64,000 bases of DNA from FLUQ01 sp031551515 (GCA_031551515.1 JAVBNL010000039.1:3682-67681), one strand, 5' to 3'. Positions 56,208 through 64,000 are shown, counted from the stretch's first letter. Notes: generated from the letters alone by a model not told the origin. Numbers and translations are program-made.

Positions 56208-57260
56208 CACCGTGCTTTCGCGCACCACCAGCGATACCGGCAACGTCAAAACAGGCGGGCAGAGGCGGTTTTCCGGGTGGGCGATGAGGTCCAGCAGGGT
56301 TCCGGCCGCCACCTCGCCCATGCGCTGTTGCGGTATGCGGATGCTGGTCAGAGGGATATCCAGGGTTTCCAGAATATCAATATCCGAAAAGCCCACCACG
56401 GCCACATCATCGGGCCAATGCAGCCCGTGGTGGCGGCAATAGGTCAGAACCCCCAGCGCCACCTCGTCGTTGACCACAAACAGGCCGAACGGAGGGTTGT
56501 GCTTTTCATGAATGGCCGCCATGGCCTGGTACCCGGCGGCGGCGGTCAGCCCTTCGACGGGAAAGCAGGCTTCTTCCGCATTGCAATCCGGCCGGGCGTC
56601 GCGCATGGCCTGCACGAATCCCAGTTTGCGGTTGATCAGCCCCGATTTGCCCCAGCCCCCCTCGATGTGAAAAAGAGGCCTCTCGTCAAGGCTCAGCAGA
56701 TGCTCCGTGGCCAGCCGCCCCCCGCGCAGGTTGTCCGCCTGCACGGCGGCGAAACGGTCTTCCAGCGCGTGGCTGATAAGCACGATGGGAATGGAAAAGG
56801 TCTGGCTGACCGCCGTTAAGTGCTCATGCTCAGACGAGCAGTTGAGCACGATGAGCCCGTCCACCCCTTGCTCCGCCATTTTGCGGGTCAATTCCCGCTC
56901 TTTCTCCAGCCTATCGTGGGTCTGGGACATGGAATAACTGACCCCGGCCCGGTCGAGCACCTCTTCCAGGCCCAGCACGAAATGCCGGAAAAAGGGGTTG
57001 TTGAAATAGTTGATGACCACGCTGACGGCGTTGCTGCGCGCCCCGCGCAAAATGCGGGCCGCCGGATTGGGGCTGTAATCCAGCGCGGCCGCCGTCTCTT
57101 TGATGCGGCGGCGCAACTCGTCCGTCAGCGCGCCCTTGTCGTTCAAGGCCAGCGACACGGCGGTGGGGGATACGCCGACCACCTTGGCGATATCTTTCAA
57201 CGTCGCCCGGGGTCTGCTCTGTCCGTTTTTTTCACTGTCCATACGGCCGCTTGCTACCAT
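56184..57260 (-). CDS. LacI-family transcriptional regulator
   Basis: 358 residues from ATG 57260 (an internal ATG at 57242 is possible). The N-terminal helix-turn-helix and hinge (about 18-75) read TLKDIAKVVGVSPTAVSLAL and NPAARILRGARSNAVSVV. The sugar-binding-protein-like domain follows, with GVDGLIVLNCSSEHEH, RPLFHIEGGWGKSGLINRKL and the end LTLPVSLVVRES. It is divergent from the lyase/transporter/tartrate dehydratase genes, and LacI-type palindromes lie in the shared region, so it is probably their repressor. Confidence 0.95.
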   Translation of the reverse strand: MVASGRMDSEKNGQSRPRATLKDIAKVVGVSPTAVSLALNDKGALTDELRRRIKETAAALDYSPNPAARILRGARSNAVSVVINYFNNPFFRHFVLGLEEVLDRAGVSYSMSQTHDRLEKERELTRKMAEQGVDGLIVLNCSSEHEHLTAVSQTFSIPIVLISHALEDRFAAVQADNLRGGRLATEHLLSLDERPLFHIEGGWGKSGLINRKLGFVQAMRDARPDCNAEEACFPVEGLTAAAGYQAMAAIHEKHNPPFGLFVVNDEVALGVLTYCRHHGLHWPDDVAVVGFSDIDILETLDIPLTSIRIPQQRMGEVAAGTLLDLIAHPENRLCPPVLTLPVSLVVRESTVKQRRGLP

Positions 57261-57318
57261 TTTTCCACCCCATTGTGAACAAAGGCACGGATACTTGTTG
57301 ACAGTTTTATTCGCTTTA

Positions 57319-57332
57319 GTTTAACGATAAAC
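57319..57332. promoter_or_regulatory. Possible second LacI-type operator
   Basis: GTTTA (57319-57323) and TAAAC (57328-57332) frame ACGA, 59 bases before the LacI-family start. It shares the TTTAACG half with the site at 57439 and may serve autoregulation. Confidence 0.35.
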
Positions 57333-57438
57333 CACATTGAACACACAAGCAAGAACTTGTTCTCTCTCATAGCGTAAGAACATATTTACTGTCTCTACTT
57401 TAAAATAGCTAAATATTTACATAATTTTGTAAGTATTG

Positions 57439-57458
57439 TTGATATAACGTTTTATCAA
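57439..57458. promoter_or_regulatory. LacI-type operator before the lyase gene
   Basis: TTGATATAACGTTTTATCAA is a 20-base palindrome with one mismatched pair and a central AACGTT, the usual form for LacI-family sites. It lies 24 bases before the lyase start. Confidence 0.6.
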
Positions 57459-57481
57459 CCTGTTATGTAAAGGAGAGTTTC

Positions 57482-58828
57482 ATGGGTTCCACCGCTATCG
57501 ACAGCCTTGCCATTGGCCCCCTGTTCAGCACGCCGGAAATGCGGGAAATCTTCAGCGACCGCAATATGGTGCAAAAATGGATCGACACCGAAGTGGCCCT
57601 GGCCAAGGCCCAGGGCGAAATAGGCATGATTCCCAAGGACGCGGCCGCCGAAATCGCCAAAAAGGCCGACGCCACCCTGCTTGATTTCGCCGCCATCGGC
57701 GAAAACTACAAAAGCTCCATCACCATCGTTCCCCTGCTCAAAGAATTCAAAAAGGTTCTGGACAACAACGCCGGCGAGTACGTGCACTGGGGTGCCACCA
57801 GCCAGGATATCGTGGATACCGGCCTGATTCTGCGCATTCGCGAAGCCCACGCCCTGATCGCCAAACGCGTGGCCGATTGCAGCGTGGCCGCCCGCGAACT
57901 GGCCGCCAAGTACCGCGACCTGGTCATGGCCGGCCGCACCCACGTGCAGCACGCGTTGCCCATCACCTTCGGCATGAAAGCCGCCACCTGGGTGTATGAG
58001 CTGGAAAACAACGAAGAACGCCTGAAAGAGTGCACCAAACGCCTGTTCATCGGCCAGCTTTCCGGCGCGGTGGGCACCCTTGCCTCCATGGACGACAAGG
58101 GCCTGCAGGTGCAAAAGCGGACCATGGAAATTCTGGGCCTGGGCGTCACCCCGGTGCATTGGCATTCCACCCGCGACCATATCGCGGAATTCATGAACCT
58201 GCTGGCCCTGATCGCGGGCACCATCACCCGCATCACCCACGAAGTGCTGACCCTGCAGCGCACCGAAATCGGCGAGCTGGAAGAGCCCTTCTTCATGGGC
58301 AAGGTCGGCTCTTCCACCATGCCGCACAAGCGCAACCCCCAGGTCTGCGAAAACGTCATCGGCCTGTGCCGCCTGGTGCGCGCGCAAGCGCCCGTGGCCG
58401 TGGAGTGCATGAACATCGAGCATGAGCGCGACTGGAGCTGCGAGATCTCTGAATGGGAATTCGTGCCCACCGCCTGCATCCACCTGGACGCGGCCCTGGA
58501 AAAGACCGTGGACATTCTGAAGAACCTCATCGTGTACCCCAAGAAGATGGAGTCCAACCTCTATCTGCTGCACGGCCTGATGCTGTCCGAATCCATCATG
58601 ATTCACCTGGCCGAAAAGATGGGGCGCCTCACCGCGCACGACGTGGTGTACGAAACCAGCATGCACGCTTTTGAAAACCAGGTTTCCATGGTCGAAGCCA
58701 TGTGCGCCAACGCGAAAGTAATGCAACACTTCACCCGCGCCGAGATTGAAAAAATGCTCAGCCCGCACGCGTACACCGGCATTGCCGCGGCTTCCGTGGA
58801 CAACACTCTGGCCCGCAAAAGACCGTAA
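57482..58828 (+). CDS. Fumarase/adenylosuccinate lyase superfamily lyase
   Basis: 448 residues from ATG 57482 behind AAAGGAGAG. The superfamily signature is GKVGSSTMPHKRNPQ (about residue 280), with the catalytic-loop serine. AGRTHVQHALPITFGMKAAT and WHSTRDHIAEFMNLL are the other two conserved regions, closest by eye to PurB and 3-carboxymuconate cycloisomerase types. Most members release fumarate from an N- or C-substituted succinate. Housekeeping PurB would be out of place beside a dicarboxylate transporter and tartrate dehydratase under a LacI regulator, so a catabolic substrate (for example a substituted aspartate) is likelier. Not identified further. Confidence 0.85.
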   Translation: MGSTAIDSLAIGPLFSTPEMREIFSDRNMVQKWIDTEVALAKAQGEIGMIPKDAAAEIAKKADATLLDFAAIGENYKSSITIVPLLKEFKKVLDNNAGEYVHWGATSQDIVDTGLILRIREAHALIAKRVADCSVAARELAAKYRDLVMAGRTHVQHALPITFGMKAATWVYELENNEERLKECTKRLFIGQLSGAVGTLASMDDKGLQVQKRTMEILGLGVTPVHWHSTRDHIAEFMNLLALIAGTITRITHEVLTLQRTEIGELEEPFFMGKVGSSTMPHKRNPQVCENVIGLCRLVRAQAPVAVECMNIEHERDWSCEISEWEFVPTACIHLDAALEKTVDILKNLIVYPKKMESNLYLLHGLMLSESIMIHLAEKMGRLTAHDVVYETSMHAFENQVSMVEAMCANAKVMQHFTRAEIEKMLSPHAYTGIAAASVDNTLARKRP

Positions 58829-58835
58829 CCGGGTA

Positions 58836-58984
58836 GCGGCCCATTTTGGCGTGATACTTCGTCAGACTCGTCCCGCGCGACCCCTTTGAGGGGACACTCA
58901 TGTAGTGTTCGTATGGAACTCGCCTGACGGGACCCGAGGGTCCGTCTGACGCGCAAACTGGGCCGCCACCTCATTATGAGGTAA
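58836..58984 (+). ncRNA. Candidate cis-regulatory RNA before the second DASS gene
   Basis: The 160-base gap is full of pairings. An outer stem GCGGCCCA/TGGGCCGC (58836-58843, 58959-58966) and an inner one CGTCAGAC/GTCTGACG (58860-58867, 58944-58951) enclose CCCCT/AGGGG and ACACT/AGTGT hairpins. GTCCCG (58870-58875) can pair with CGGGAC (58928-58933), but that excludes the GGACCC/GGGTCC hairpin at 58930-58943, so two states are possible. ACCTCAT/ATGAGGT (58968-58982) hides the GAGG ribosome binding site of the gene at 58989. I recognise no known riboswitch class. Confidence 0.5.
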
Positions 58985-58988
58985 TTAT

Positions 58989-60392
58989 ATGAGTAAACAA
59001 CTACGCAATGCTTGCATTACCGTCGGCGTCGGCCTTGTTCTGTACTTTCTGCCTGTGCCCGCCGGGTTGTCGGCGCAGGCCTGGCACCTGTTCGCCCTGA
59101 CCGTGGCCATCATTCTCGGCTTCATTCTTGAGCCGCTACCGCTTGGCGCCGTGGCCTTCCTCGGCCTGACCGTCATCACCCTGACCAAGACCCTGAAAAT
59201 AGGCGAAGTGCTGGGCGGCTTTTCCACCGGCGCCATGTGGCTGATCGTCTCGGCCTTTATGTTCGCCCGCGCGTTTATGAAGACCGGTTTCGGCAGGCGC
59301 ATCGCCTATGTCGTGCTGTCTAAAATTGGCGGCAGCACCCTGACCGTGGGCTATTCTCTGGCCATCAGCGATCTGATTTTGGCTCCGGCCACCCCGTCGA
59401 GCATGGCCCGGGCCGGGGGCATCATCTACCCCATCGCCCGGGGCATCTGCACCGTTCTGGGGTCCGAGCCCGATTCAAACCCCCGCCGGGCCGGCGCGTA
59501 CTTGATGCAGGTCGTGTACCAGACGGAAAGCACCGTCTGCGCCCTGTTCATGACCGCCATGGCGGGCAACCCGCTGATCGTCTCTCTGGCGGCCAAAGCG
59601 GCAAACATCGAGATCACCTGGGGCATGTGGTTCCTGGCGGCGCTGGCCCCCGGCATCGTGGCCATGATCGTCATGCCGTATCTGCTTTACATCATCAATC
59701 CGCCTGAACTGAAGAAAACCCCCGAAGTCAAACAGCTTGCCAATGACGAGCTGGCCAAGATGGGCCCCCTTTCCCGCGAAGAGCGCATCTTGGGCTTCAC
59801 CTTCGTCCTGGTGCTGGCGCTGTGGTGCTCCGGCCAGGCCACCGGCATCGACGCCACCGTGGTGGGCATGCTGGCCGTGTGCATTCTGCTGGTGACCAAC
59901 GTGCTGAACTGGAACGACGTGCTGAACGAAAAAGGCGCGTGGGACATCTTCGTCTGGATGGGCAGCCTTGTGGCGCTGGCCGGGCAGCTTTCATCCAAAG
60001 GGTTCATCGCCTGGTTCGCCAAGGGCGTGGCCGGGAACATGGCCGGCATACCCTGGCTGCCCAGTCTGGCCTTGCTGGTCGTGGTCTACATGTATTCGCA
60101 CTACGGCTTTGCCAGCCTGACCGCCCACATATCCGCCATGTACGCGGCTTTTGTGGCCGTGGCCATCGCGGCGGGCACTCCGCCGTATCTGGCCTGCCTG
60201 GCGCTGGCCTATACCGCCAACATTTGCCTTGCGCTCACCCACTACAGCGGCGCGCCCGGGCCCATGTATTTCGGCGCGGGATTTATGTCGCTGAGTTCAT
60301 GGTGGCGCGTGGGCTTTATTGTATCTGTATTCAACCTCATCAACTGGGTCGGCGTCGGCGCCGTCTGGTGGAAAGTGCTCGGCCTTTGGTAA
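58989..60392 (+). CDS. DASS-family anion transporter, second copy
   Basis: 467 residues, about twelve membrane segments, with the ribosome binding site ATGAGGT before ATG 58989. The two carboxylate/Na+ loops are SDLILAPATPSSMARAGGII and LALTHYSGAPGPMYFGAGF. It is a paralogue of the protein at 52674, clearly diverged. Standing between a fumarate-releasing-type lyase and a D-tartrate dehydratase under LacI control, it probably imports D-tartrate or a related acid. Its expression may depend on the structured leader directly upstream. Confidence 0.93.
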   Translation: MSKQLRNACITVGVGLVLYFLPVPAGLSAQAWHLFALTVAIILGFILEPLPLGAVAFLGLTVITLTKTLKIGEVLGGFSTGAMWLIVSAFMFARAFMKTGFGRRIAYVVLSKIGGSTLTVGYSLAISDLILAPATPSSMARAGGIIYPIARGICTVLGSEPDSNPRRAGAYLMQVVYQTESTVCALFMTAMAGNPLIVSLAAKAANIEITWGMWFLAALAPGIVAMIVMPYLLYIINPPELKKTPEVKQLANDELAKMGPLSREERILGFTFVLVLALWCSGQATGIDATVVGMLAVCILLVTNVLNWNDVLNEKGAWDIFVWMGSLVALAGQLSSKGFIAWFAKGVAGNMAGIPWLPSLALLVVVYMYSHYGFASLTAHISAMYAAFVAVAIAAGTPPYLACLALAYTANICLALTHYSGAPGPMYFGAGFMSLSSWWRVGFIVSVFNLINWVGVGAVWWKVLGLW

Positions 60393-60403
60393 AAGCGCAA
60401 CCG

Positions 60404-60440
60404 CAAGTGCCTGAAGCCGCCCCCCGGCTTCAGGCACTTG
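60404..60440 (+). other. Strong intercistronic hairpin
   Basis: CAAGTGCCTGAAGCCG (60404-60419) pairs perfectly with CGGCTTCAGGCACTTG (60425-60440) around CCCCC. There is no T run, and the next gene starts 22 bases later, so it more likely stabilises the upstream mRNA than stops transcription completely. Confidence 0.65.
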
Positions 60441-60462
60441 TCCCATTATTTCGGAGAACACC

Positions 60463-61626
60463 ATGCGCATCGTGAACATTATCGACAAAACCGTTCCCTT
60501 TGCCTCCGCCATACGCAACTCCGTGGTGGATTTCAGTCAAATGACGGGCAGCGTCGTGGCCATTGTCAGCGACGTGACCCGAAACGGCAAACCGCTGGTC
60601 GGTTACGGGTTCAACTCCATCGGCCGCTACGCTGTCAGCAGCCTTTTGCGCGACCGTTTCATTCCCCGTTTGATGAACGCCCCGCAAGGCAGCTTGCTGG
60701 ACGAGAGCGGCAACAACCTTGACCCCTTCAAGATCAAAGCCTGCCTGATGCGCAACGAAAAACCCGGCGGCCACGGGGAGCGCGCCCACGCCGTGGGCTG
60801 CATCGACATGGCCGTGTGGGACCTGATCGCGAAGATAGAGGAAAAACCCCTCTGGAAAATGCTTTCGGAACGTTTCAACGGCGGAAAGGCCGACGACAGG
60901 GTCTTCACTTACGCGGCGGGCGGCTACTATTACCCGGACAAGGGCATTCAGGGCCTGAAAGACGAGTTGGCCGGGTATCTGGACCAGGGTTTTACTCACG
61001 TCAAAATCAAAATCGGCGGGGCAAGCCTTTCCGAAGACATGGCCCGGCTGGAAGCCGCGGTTGCCGTGGTCGGCCGCGCGGACAGGGTGGCTGTTGACGC
61101 CAACGGCCGTTTTGGCCTGGAAGCCGCGCTGGAATACGGCAAGGCGCTCAGCGCCATACAACCCCTGTGGTATGAAGAGCCGGGCGATCCGCTGGATTAC
61201 CGCCTGAACGCCGTGCTTTGCGAATACTACACCGGCCCCATCGCCACCGGCGAAAACCTGTTCTCGCTGCAAGACGCGCGCAATCTGCTGCGCTATGGCG
61301 GCATGCGGCCCGACCGCGACTTTATTCAGGTCGACCCGCCGCTCAGCTACGGCTTGACCGAGTATATGGCGCTGTTGCAACTCATGCGCGATTCCGGCTG
61401 GAGCCCCCGCCGCTGCATACCCCACGGCGGCAACCAACTCAGCCTGAACCTGGCCGCCGGGTTGCAGATGTTCGGCAACGAATGCTACCCCGGCGTGTTT
61501 CAGCCTTTCGGCGGGTACGCCGATAGCGTTCCGTTTGAAAACAGCTACGTGCGCCTGCCCGATATCCCCGGCGTGGGCTTTGAAGCCAAGAACAACCTGT
61601 ATGCCGTGCTGAAAGAACTTGTGTAG
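60463..61626 (+). CDS. D(-)-tartrate dehydratase (enolase superfamily)
   Basis: 387 residues. It resembles, from end to end as I remember it, the characterised D-tartrate dehydratase: VGYGFNSIGRYAVSSLLRDR, NEKPGGHGERAHAVGCIDMA, FTYAAGGYYYPDKG, GENLFSLQDARNLLRYGGMR, and SPRRCIPHGGNQLSLNLAAG. The catalytic KxK lysine lies in HVKIKIGG, metal carboxylates in VAVDANGRF, WYEEPGDP and TGENL, and the histidine in IPHGGN. It dehydrates D-tartrate to oxaloacetate. It is the best-identified enzyme of the LacI-linked operon and defines its likely purpose. Confidence 0.92.
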   Translation: MRIVNIIDKTVPFASAIRNSVVDFSQMTGSVVAIVSDVTRNGKPLVGYGFNSIGRYAVSSLLRDRFIPRLMNAPQGSLLDESGNNLDPFKIKACLMRNEKPGGHGERAHAVGCIDMAVWDLIAKIEEKPLWKMLSERFNGGKADDRVFTYAAGGYYYPDKGIQGLKDELAGYLDQGFTHVKIKIGGASLSEDMARLEAAVAVVGRADRVAVDANGRFGLEAALEYGKALSAIQPLWYEEPGDPLDYRLNAVLCEYYTGPIATGENLFSLQDARNLLRYGGMRPDRDFIQVDPPLSYGLTEYMALLQLMRDSGWSPRRCIPHGGNQLSLNLAAGLQMFGNECYPGVFQPFGGYADSVPFENSYVRLPDIPGVGFEAKNNLYAVLKELV

Positions 61627-61632
61627 AAAAGC

Positions 61633-61656
61633 GAGAGGGGGCAGCCGCCCCCTCTC
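61633..61656. terminator. Hairpin between convergent genes
   Basis: GAGAGGGGGC (61633-61642) pairs with GCCCCCTCTC (61647-61656). It separates the tartrate dehydratase gene from the convergent amidohydrolase gene. Nearly the same hairpin recurs at 62994-63016. Confidence 0.65.
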
Positions 61657-61663
61657 AAACGTC

Positions 61664-62851
61664 TTACGAAGGCAGCAACACCTTGCCATTTCTGACAGTA
61701 AACCGCCCATCTTTGACAGTGAACAGCCTCTCCGGCCGCCGCAGCACGGCGGCTTCCACATCTTCCGCCATAACGGCGGTCAAATTGGCGGACATGCCCG
61801 CCTTCAACCCGGCCAGACTGTGGCCTTTCAATCCCAACAACTTGCCAGGATTTTCCGTAACCATGCCGTAACAGCGCATGATGGGCTCGTCCGCCCGGAA
61901 ATTGTTGCGATAGGCCAGAAACATGGCCCGCTCCAACTGGTCGCCGTTCCCCCAGGGTGACCACATATCCTGAATGTTATCGGACATACCGGCATAGAGC
62001 ACTCCGGCGTCAAGCAGCGCCTCAACAGGCGGAAAATTCACGGCCCCGGGCGCGCTGGTGGTTACGGAGATGCCCAGTTCCGCCAATTGCTCCAGAACGG
62101 CGTCCAACTCTACCCTGGGTATCTGACCCAAGGCATAGGCGTGCGACAAATTGACCTTGCCCTGCATGCCCAAAACCCGGACCCGCTCGATAATCGCCCT
62201 GATGCTGGCAAGGCCCGTTTCACCCGGTTCGTGCAAGTGAATGTCCACAGCCGCGCCGGTCTTTTCCGCAATGCCGAATACTACATCCAGATGGCCGTCC
62301 AAATTTTCGTCATAAACCTGCGGGTCAAGGCCGCCCACGATATCCGCGCCCAGGCGCACCGCTTCGAACAGCAGTTCCGCCACGCCCGGCGATTTGACGA
62401 TGCCGGACTGGGGAAAGGCCACGACCTGGATATCCACCCAGCCCTTGTATTTTTCCCGCAGCCGGAGAACGGCCTCTACGTGGCGCAACTTCACGTCCGT
62501 ATCCACATCCACGTGGCTGCGGATATGGGTGGAGCCCATCAGCGCCAGCTGCCGCACCAGGTTCCCCCCCAAAACAAACGGATCATGCCCCAGTTCTTTG
62601 CGCAGCCGCCGCTCGTTCTCCGCGCGCTGGGCCACGCTGGCGGTCTTTTCGTGGTGCAGGCGGGGCGCGCCGATGCGGGTTTTATCCAGATGCACATGGG
62701 GGTCGACAAAACTGGGCAACAGCAACGCGCCTTTACAATCGAGCGTTTCCGCTTTGCCCGCGGCCAGACCCGGCCCAACGGCTTTGACAATGCCGCCCGC
62801 CACCAACACGTCAACTTTTTCCCTGCCGACAATCACGTTTCGCAACAACAT
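61664..62851 (-). CDS. Cytosine deaminase-like amidohydrolase
   Basis: 395 residues from ATG 62851, preceded by GGAGG. The composite beta domain and barrel fit the CodA branch: FVDPHVHLDKTR with the first two metal histidines, STHIRSHVDVDTDV, VDIHLHEPGE, VNLSHAYALG, and SDNIQDMWSPWGNGDQLERA with the catalytic aspartate. CodA-type enzymes deaminate or hydrolyse cyclic amidines and related ring compounds; the HxDE of cytosine deaminase is HLHE here, so the substrate may differ. It is transcribed against the tartrate operon and its link to it is unclear. Confidence 0.88.
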   Translation of the reverse strand: MLLRNVIVGREKVDVLVAGGIVKAVGPGLAAGKAETLDCKGALLLPSFVDPHVHLDKTRIGAPRLHHEKTASVAQRAENERRLRKELGHDPFVLGGNLVRQLALMGSTHIRSHVDVDTDVKLRHVEAVLRLREKYKGWVDIQVVAFPQSGIVKSPGVAELLFEAVRLGADIVGGLDPQVYDENLDGHLDVVFGIAEKTGAAVDIHLHEPGETGLASIRAIIERVRVLGMQGKVNLSHAYALGQIPRVELDAVLEQLAELGISVTTSAPGAVNFPPVEALLDAGVLYAGMSDNIQDMWSPWGNGDQLERAMFLAYRNNFRADEPIMRCYGMVTENPGKLLGLKGHSLAGLKAGMSANLTAVMAEDVEAAVLRRPERLFTVKDGRFTVRNGKVLLPS

Positions 62852-62993
62852 GCGACCTCCAGCGGGCAACACCCCGTCAGAAATGCAGAGCAAAAACTCT
62901 TCGCCAATCACACTATGACCAATAGCAATTCTTTCGCGAACGCGAAACCAAATGCGGGGGTGCAGGGGGCGGCTTAGCCCCCGCCGGGGGAGC

Positions 62994-63016
62994 GAGAGGG
63001 GGCAGCGCCCCCTCTC
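62994..63016. repeat. Second copy of the GAGAGGGGGC hairpin
   Basis: GAGAGGGGGC (62994-63003) and GCCCCCTCTC (63007-63016) repeat the hairpin of 61633-61656, with the preceding AGC and following AAA shared. A further GC-rich inverted repeat (GGGGGCGGC around TTAGCCCCC) lies just before it at about 62964-62980. Confidence 0.7.
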
Positions 63017-63027
63017 AAAAATAGCCT

Positions 63028-64000
63028 TTATTCCGCCGTGATCCGTTCCACGCCGCCCATATAGGGCACCAGCGCTTTGGGCAGCACAATGGACCCGTCG
63101 GCCTGCTGGCCGTTTTCCATAATCGCGACCAGCGTGCGGCCCACGGCCAAACCCGACCCGTTCAGGGTGTGCACAAATTCCGGCTTGCCGCCGCCCGCCG
63201 GGCGGAACCGCAAATTCGCCCGCCTCGCCTGAAAATCCACGCAGTTGGAGCAGGAGGATATTTCACGATACTTGTTCTGGCCGGGCAGCCAGACTTCCAG
63301 GTCATAGGTCTTGGCGGAGGCGAAGCCCATGTCGCCGGTGCACAGGCAGACCGTGCGGTAGGGCAGCTCAAGGGCTTCGAGCAGGCCTTCGGCGTGGCGG
63401 CGCATGACTTCCAGTTCGCTATAGGAATTGTCGGGATGGCTGATGCGCACCATCTCCACCTTGGTGAACTGGTGCTGGCGGATGAGGCCGCGCGTATCCT
63501 TGCCGGCGGAGCCCGCTTCCGACCGGAAGCAGGGCGTCTGGGCGGTAAAAGCCAGGGGCAGAACGGATTCGTCCAGAATTTCGTCCGCGTGCAGGTTGGT
63601 CAGGGGCACTTCCGCCGTGGGGATGAGAAAATAGTCCCAGCCTTCGATCTTGAAAAGGTCGGCCTCGAACTTGGGCAGATTGCCCGTGCCGGTCATGGTT
63701 TTGCGGTTGACCATCAGCGGCGGCAGTATTTCGGTATACCCGTTTTTCAGGGTATGCGTATCCAGAAAAAAGTTGACGATGGCCCGTTCAAGCCGGGCCG
63801 CCCAGCGCCAGTACACCGTGAACCGGCTGCCGGCCAGCTTGCCGCCGCGTTCGAAATCAAGGCCGCCCAGTGTTTCGGCCAATTCCCAGTGTTCTTTGGG
63901 CGTAAAGGCGAAAACCGGCGGTTTGCCCCAGCGGCACTGCTCCACGTTGGCGTTTTCGTCCGGCCCCACAGGCACGCCGGCATGCGGCAAATTGGGCACG
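63028..64000 (-). CDS. serS: Seryl-tRNA synthetase, C-terminal part (5' end outside window)
   Basis: About 324 residues are visible; the frame continues past the right edge, and the N-terminal coiled-coil arm is outside. LPNLPHAGVPVG marks the linker after the arm. The class II motifs are clear: motif 2 in CFRSEAGSAGKDTRGLIRQH with QFTKVEMV, and motif 3 in NGSGLAVGRTLVAIMEN. It charges tRNA-Ser (and tRNA-Sec). The only housekeeping translation gene in the window. Confidence 0.97.
   Translation of the reverse strand, partial: VPNLPHAGVPVGPDENANVEQCRWGKPPVFAFTPKEHWELAETLGGLDFERGGKLAGSRFTVYWRWAARLERAIVNFFLDTHTLKNGYTEILPPLMVNRKTMTGTGNLPKFEADLFKIEGWDYFLIPTAEVPLTNLHADEILDESVLPLAFTAQTPCFRSEAGSAGKDTRGLIRQHQFTKVEMVRISHPDNSYSELEVMRRHAEGLLEALELPYRTVCLCTGDMGFASAKTYDLEVWLPGQNKYREISSCSNCVDFQARRANLRFRPAGGGKPEFVHTLNGSGLAVGRTLVAIMENGQQADGSIVLPKALVPYMGGVERITAE

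Noticed and set aside
57482..58828. The lyase as an aromatic amino acid ammonia-lyase that would supply an aryl starter to the polyene-type operon
   Set aside because: It has the fumarase/PurB signature GSSTMPHKRNP and lacks the ASG motif that forms the MIO group of ammonia-lyases.

Overview
The window comes from a GC-rich Gram-negative bacterium: it carries an autotransporter, a LolA-like carrier, lgt and an LpxL-like acyltransferase. The mix of DsrE/F/H-type proteins and organic-acid transporters of four families (TRAP relic, TTT, DASS, family-5 ABC) would suit an anaerobic, organic-acid-using Desulfovibrionaceae-type organism. That placement is an inference, because no rRNA or taxon marker is present apart from partial serS. 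No tRNA, rRNA, CRISPR array or transposase was seen.

Layout. 1-1366: the end of an OsmC-like gene and three DsrH/DsrE/DsrF-type genes. 1644-2182: a decayed TRAP transporter. 2347-9492: single genes (EamA exporter, AT-rich radical SAM protein, CoA-transferase, catalase, DinB-like protein, acetate kinase family). 9979-21567: an acid-catabolism cluster with a GntR regulator, glycerate 2-kinase, an enolase paralogue that lacks key catalytic residues, a complete family-5 ABC importer, a mandelate racemase-type dehydratase and a LarA-type isomerase. 21649-23031: mgtE. 23112-29617, reverse strand: IclR regulator, LeuCD-like hydro-lyase, TctCBA transporter and a PEP mutase/isocitrate lyase family lyase, which looks like a hydratase-plus-lyase pathway with its own uptake system. 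29793-39835: MscS-type channel, a sensor diguanylate cyclase, a decayed and an intact autotransporter in AT-rich surroundings, a cyclase-family hydrolase, a BON lipoprotein and lgt.

39941-51082 is one tightly overlapping eleven-gene operon of aryl-polyene type: two hot-dog dehydratases, LolA-like carrier, RND/MMPL exporter, DUF3261 lipoprotein, thioesterase, glycosyltransferase, acyltransferase, ACP, ketosynthase, Cys-less ketosynthase partner and acyl/aryl-AMP ligase. No ketoreductase, second ACP or ammonia-lyase gene lies between its borders.

51201-62851 concerns hydroxy-dicarboxylates. A TtuC/DmlA-type dehydrogenase is divergent from a CitT/TtdT-type transporter, which has a recognisable sigma-54 promoter and is followed by a PrpR-type sigma-54 activator. 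Next come a LacI regulator, a fumarase-superfamily lyase, a second DASS transporter and a very clear D-tartrate dehydratase, then a reverse-strand CodA-like amidohydrolase. TtuC-type enzymes can form D-glycerate from tartrate, and the glycerate kinase at 10732 could use it, so distant parts of the window may join in one pathway. The window ends inside serS.

The best candidates for something new are the enolase-like protein, the reduced polyene operon, two highly structured untranslated leaders (58836-58984 and 38457-38584) and the hydratase/lyase/TTT cassette.
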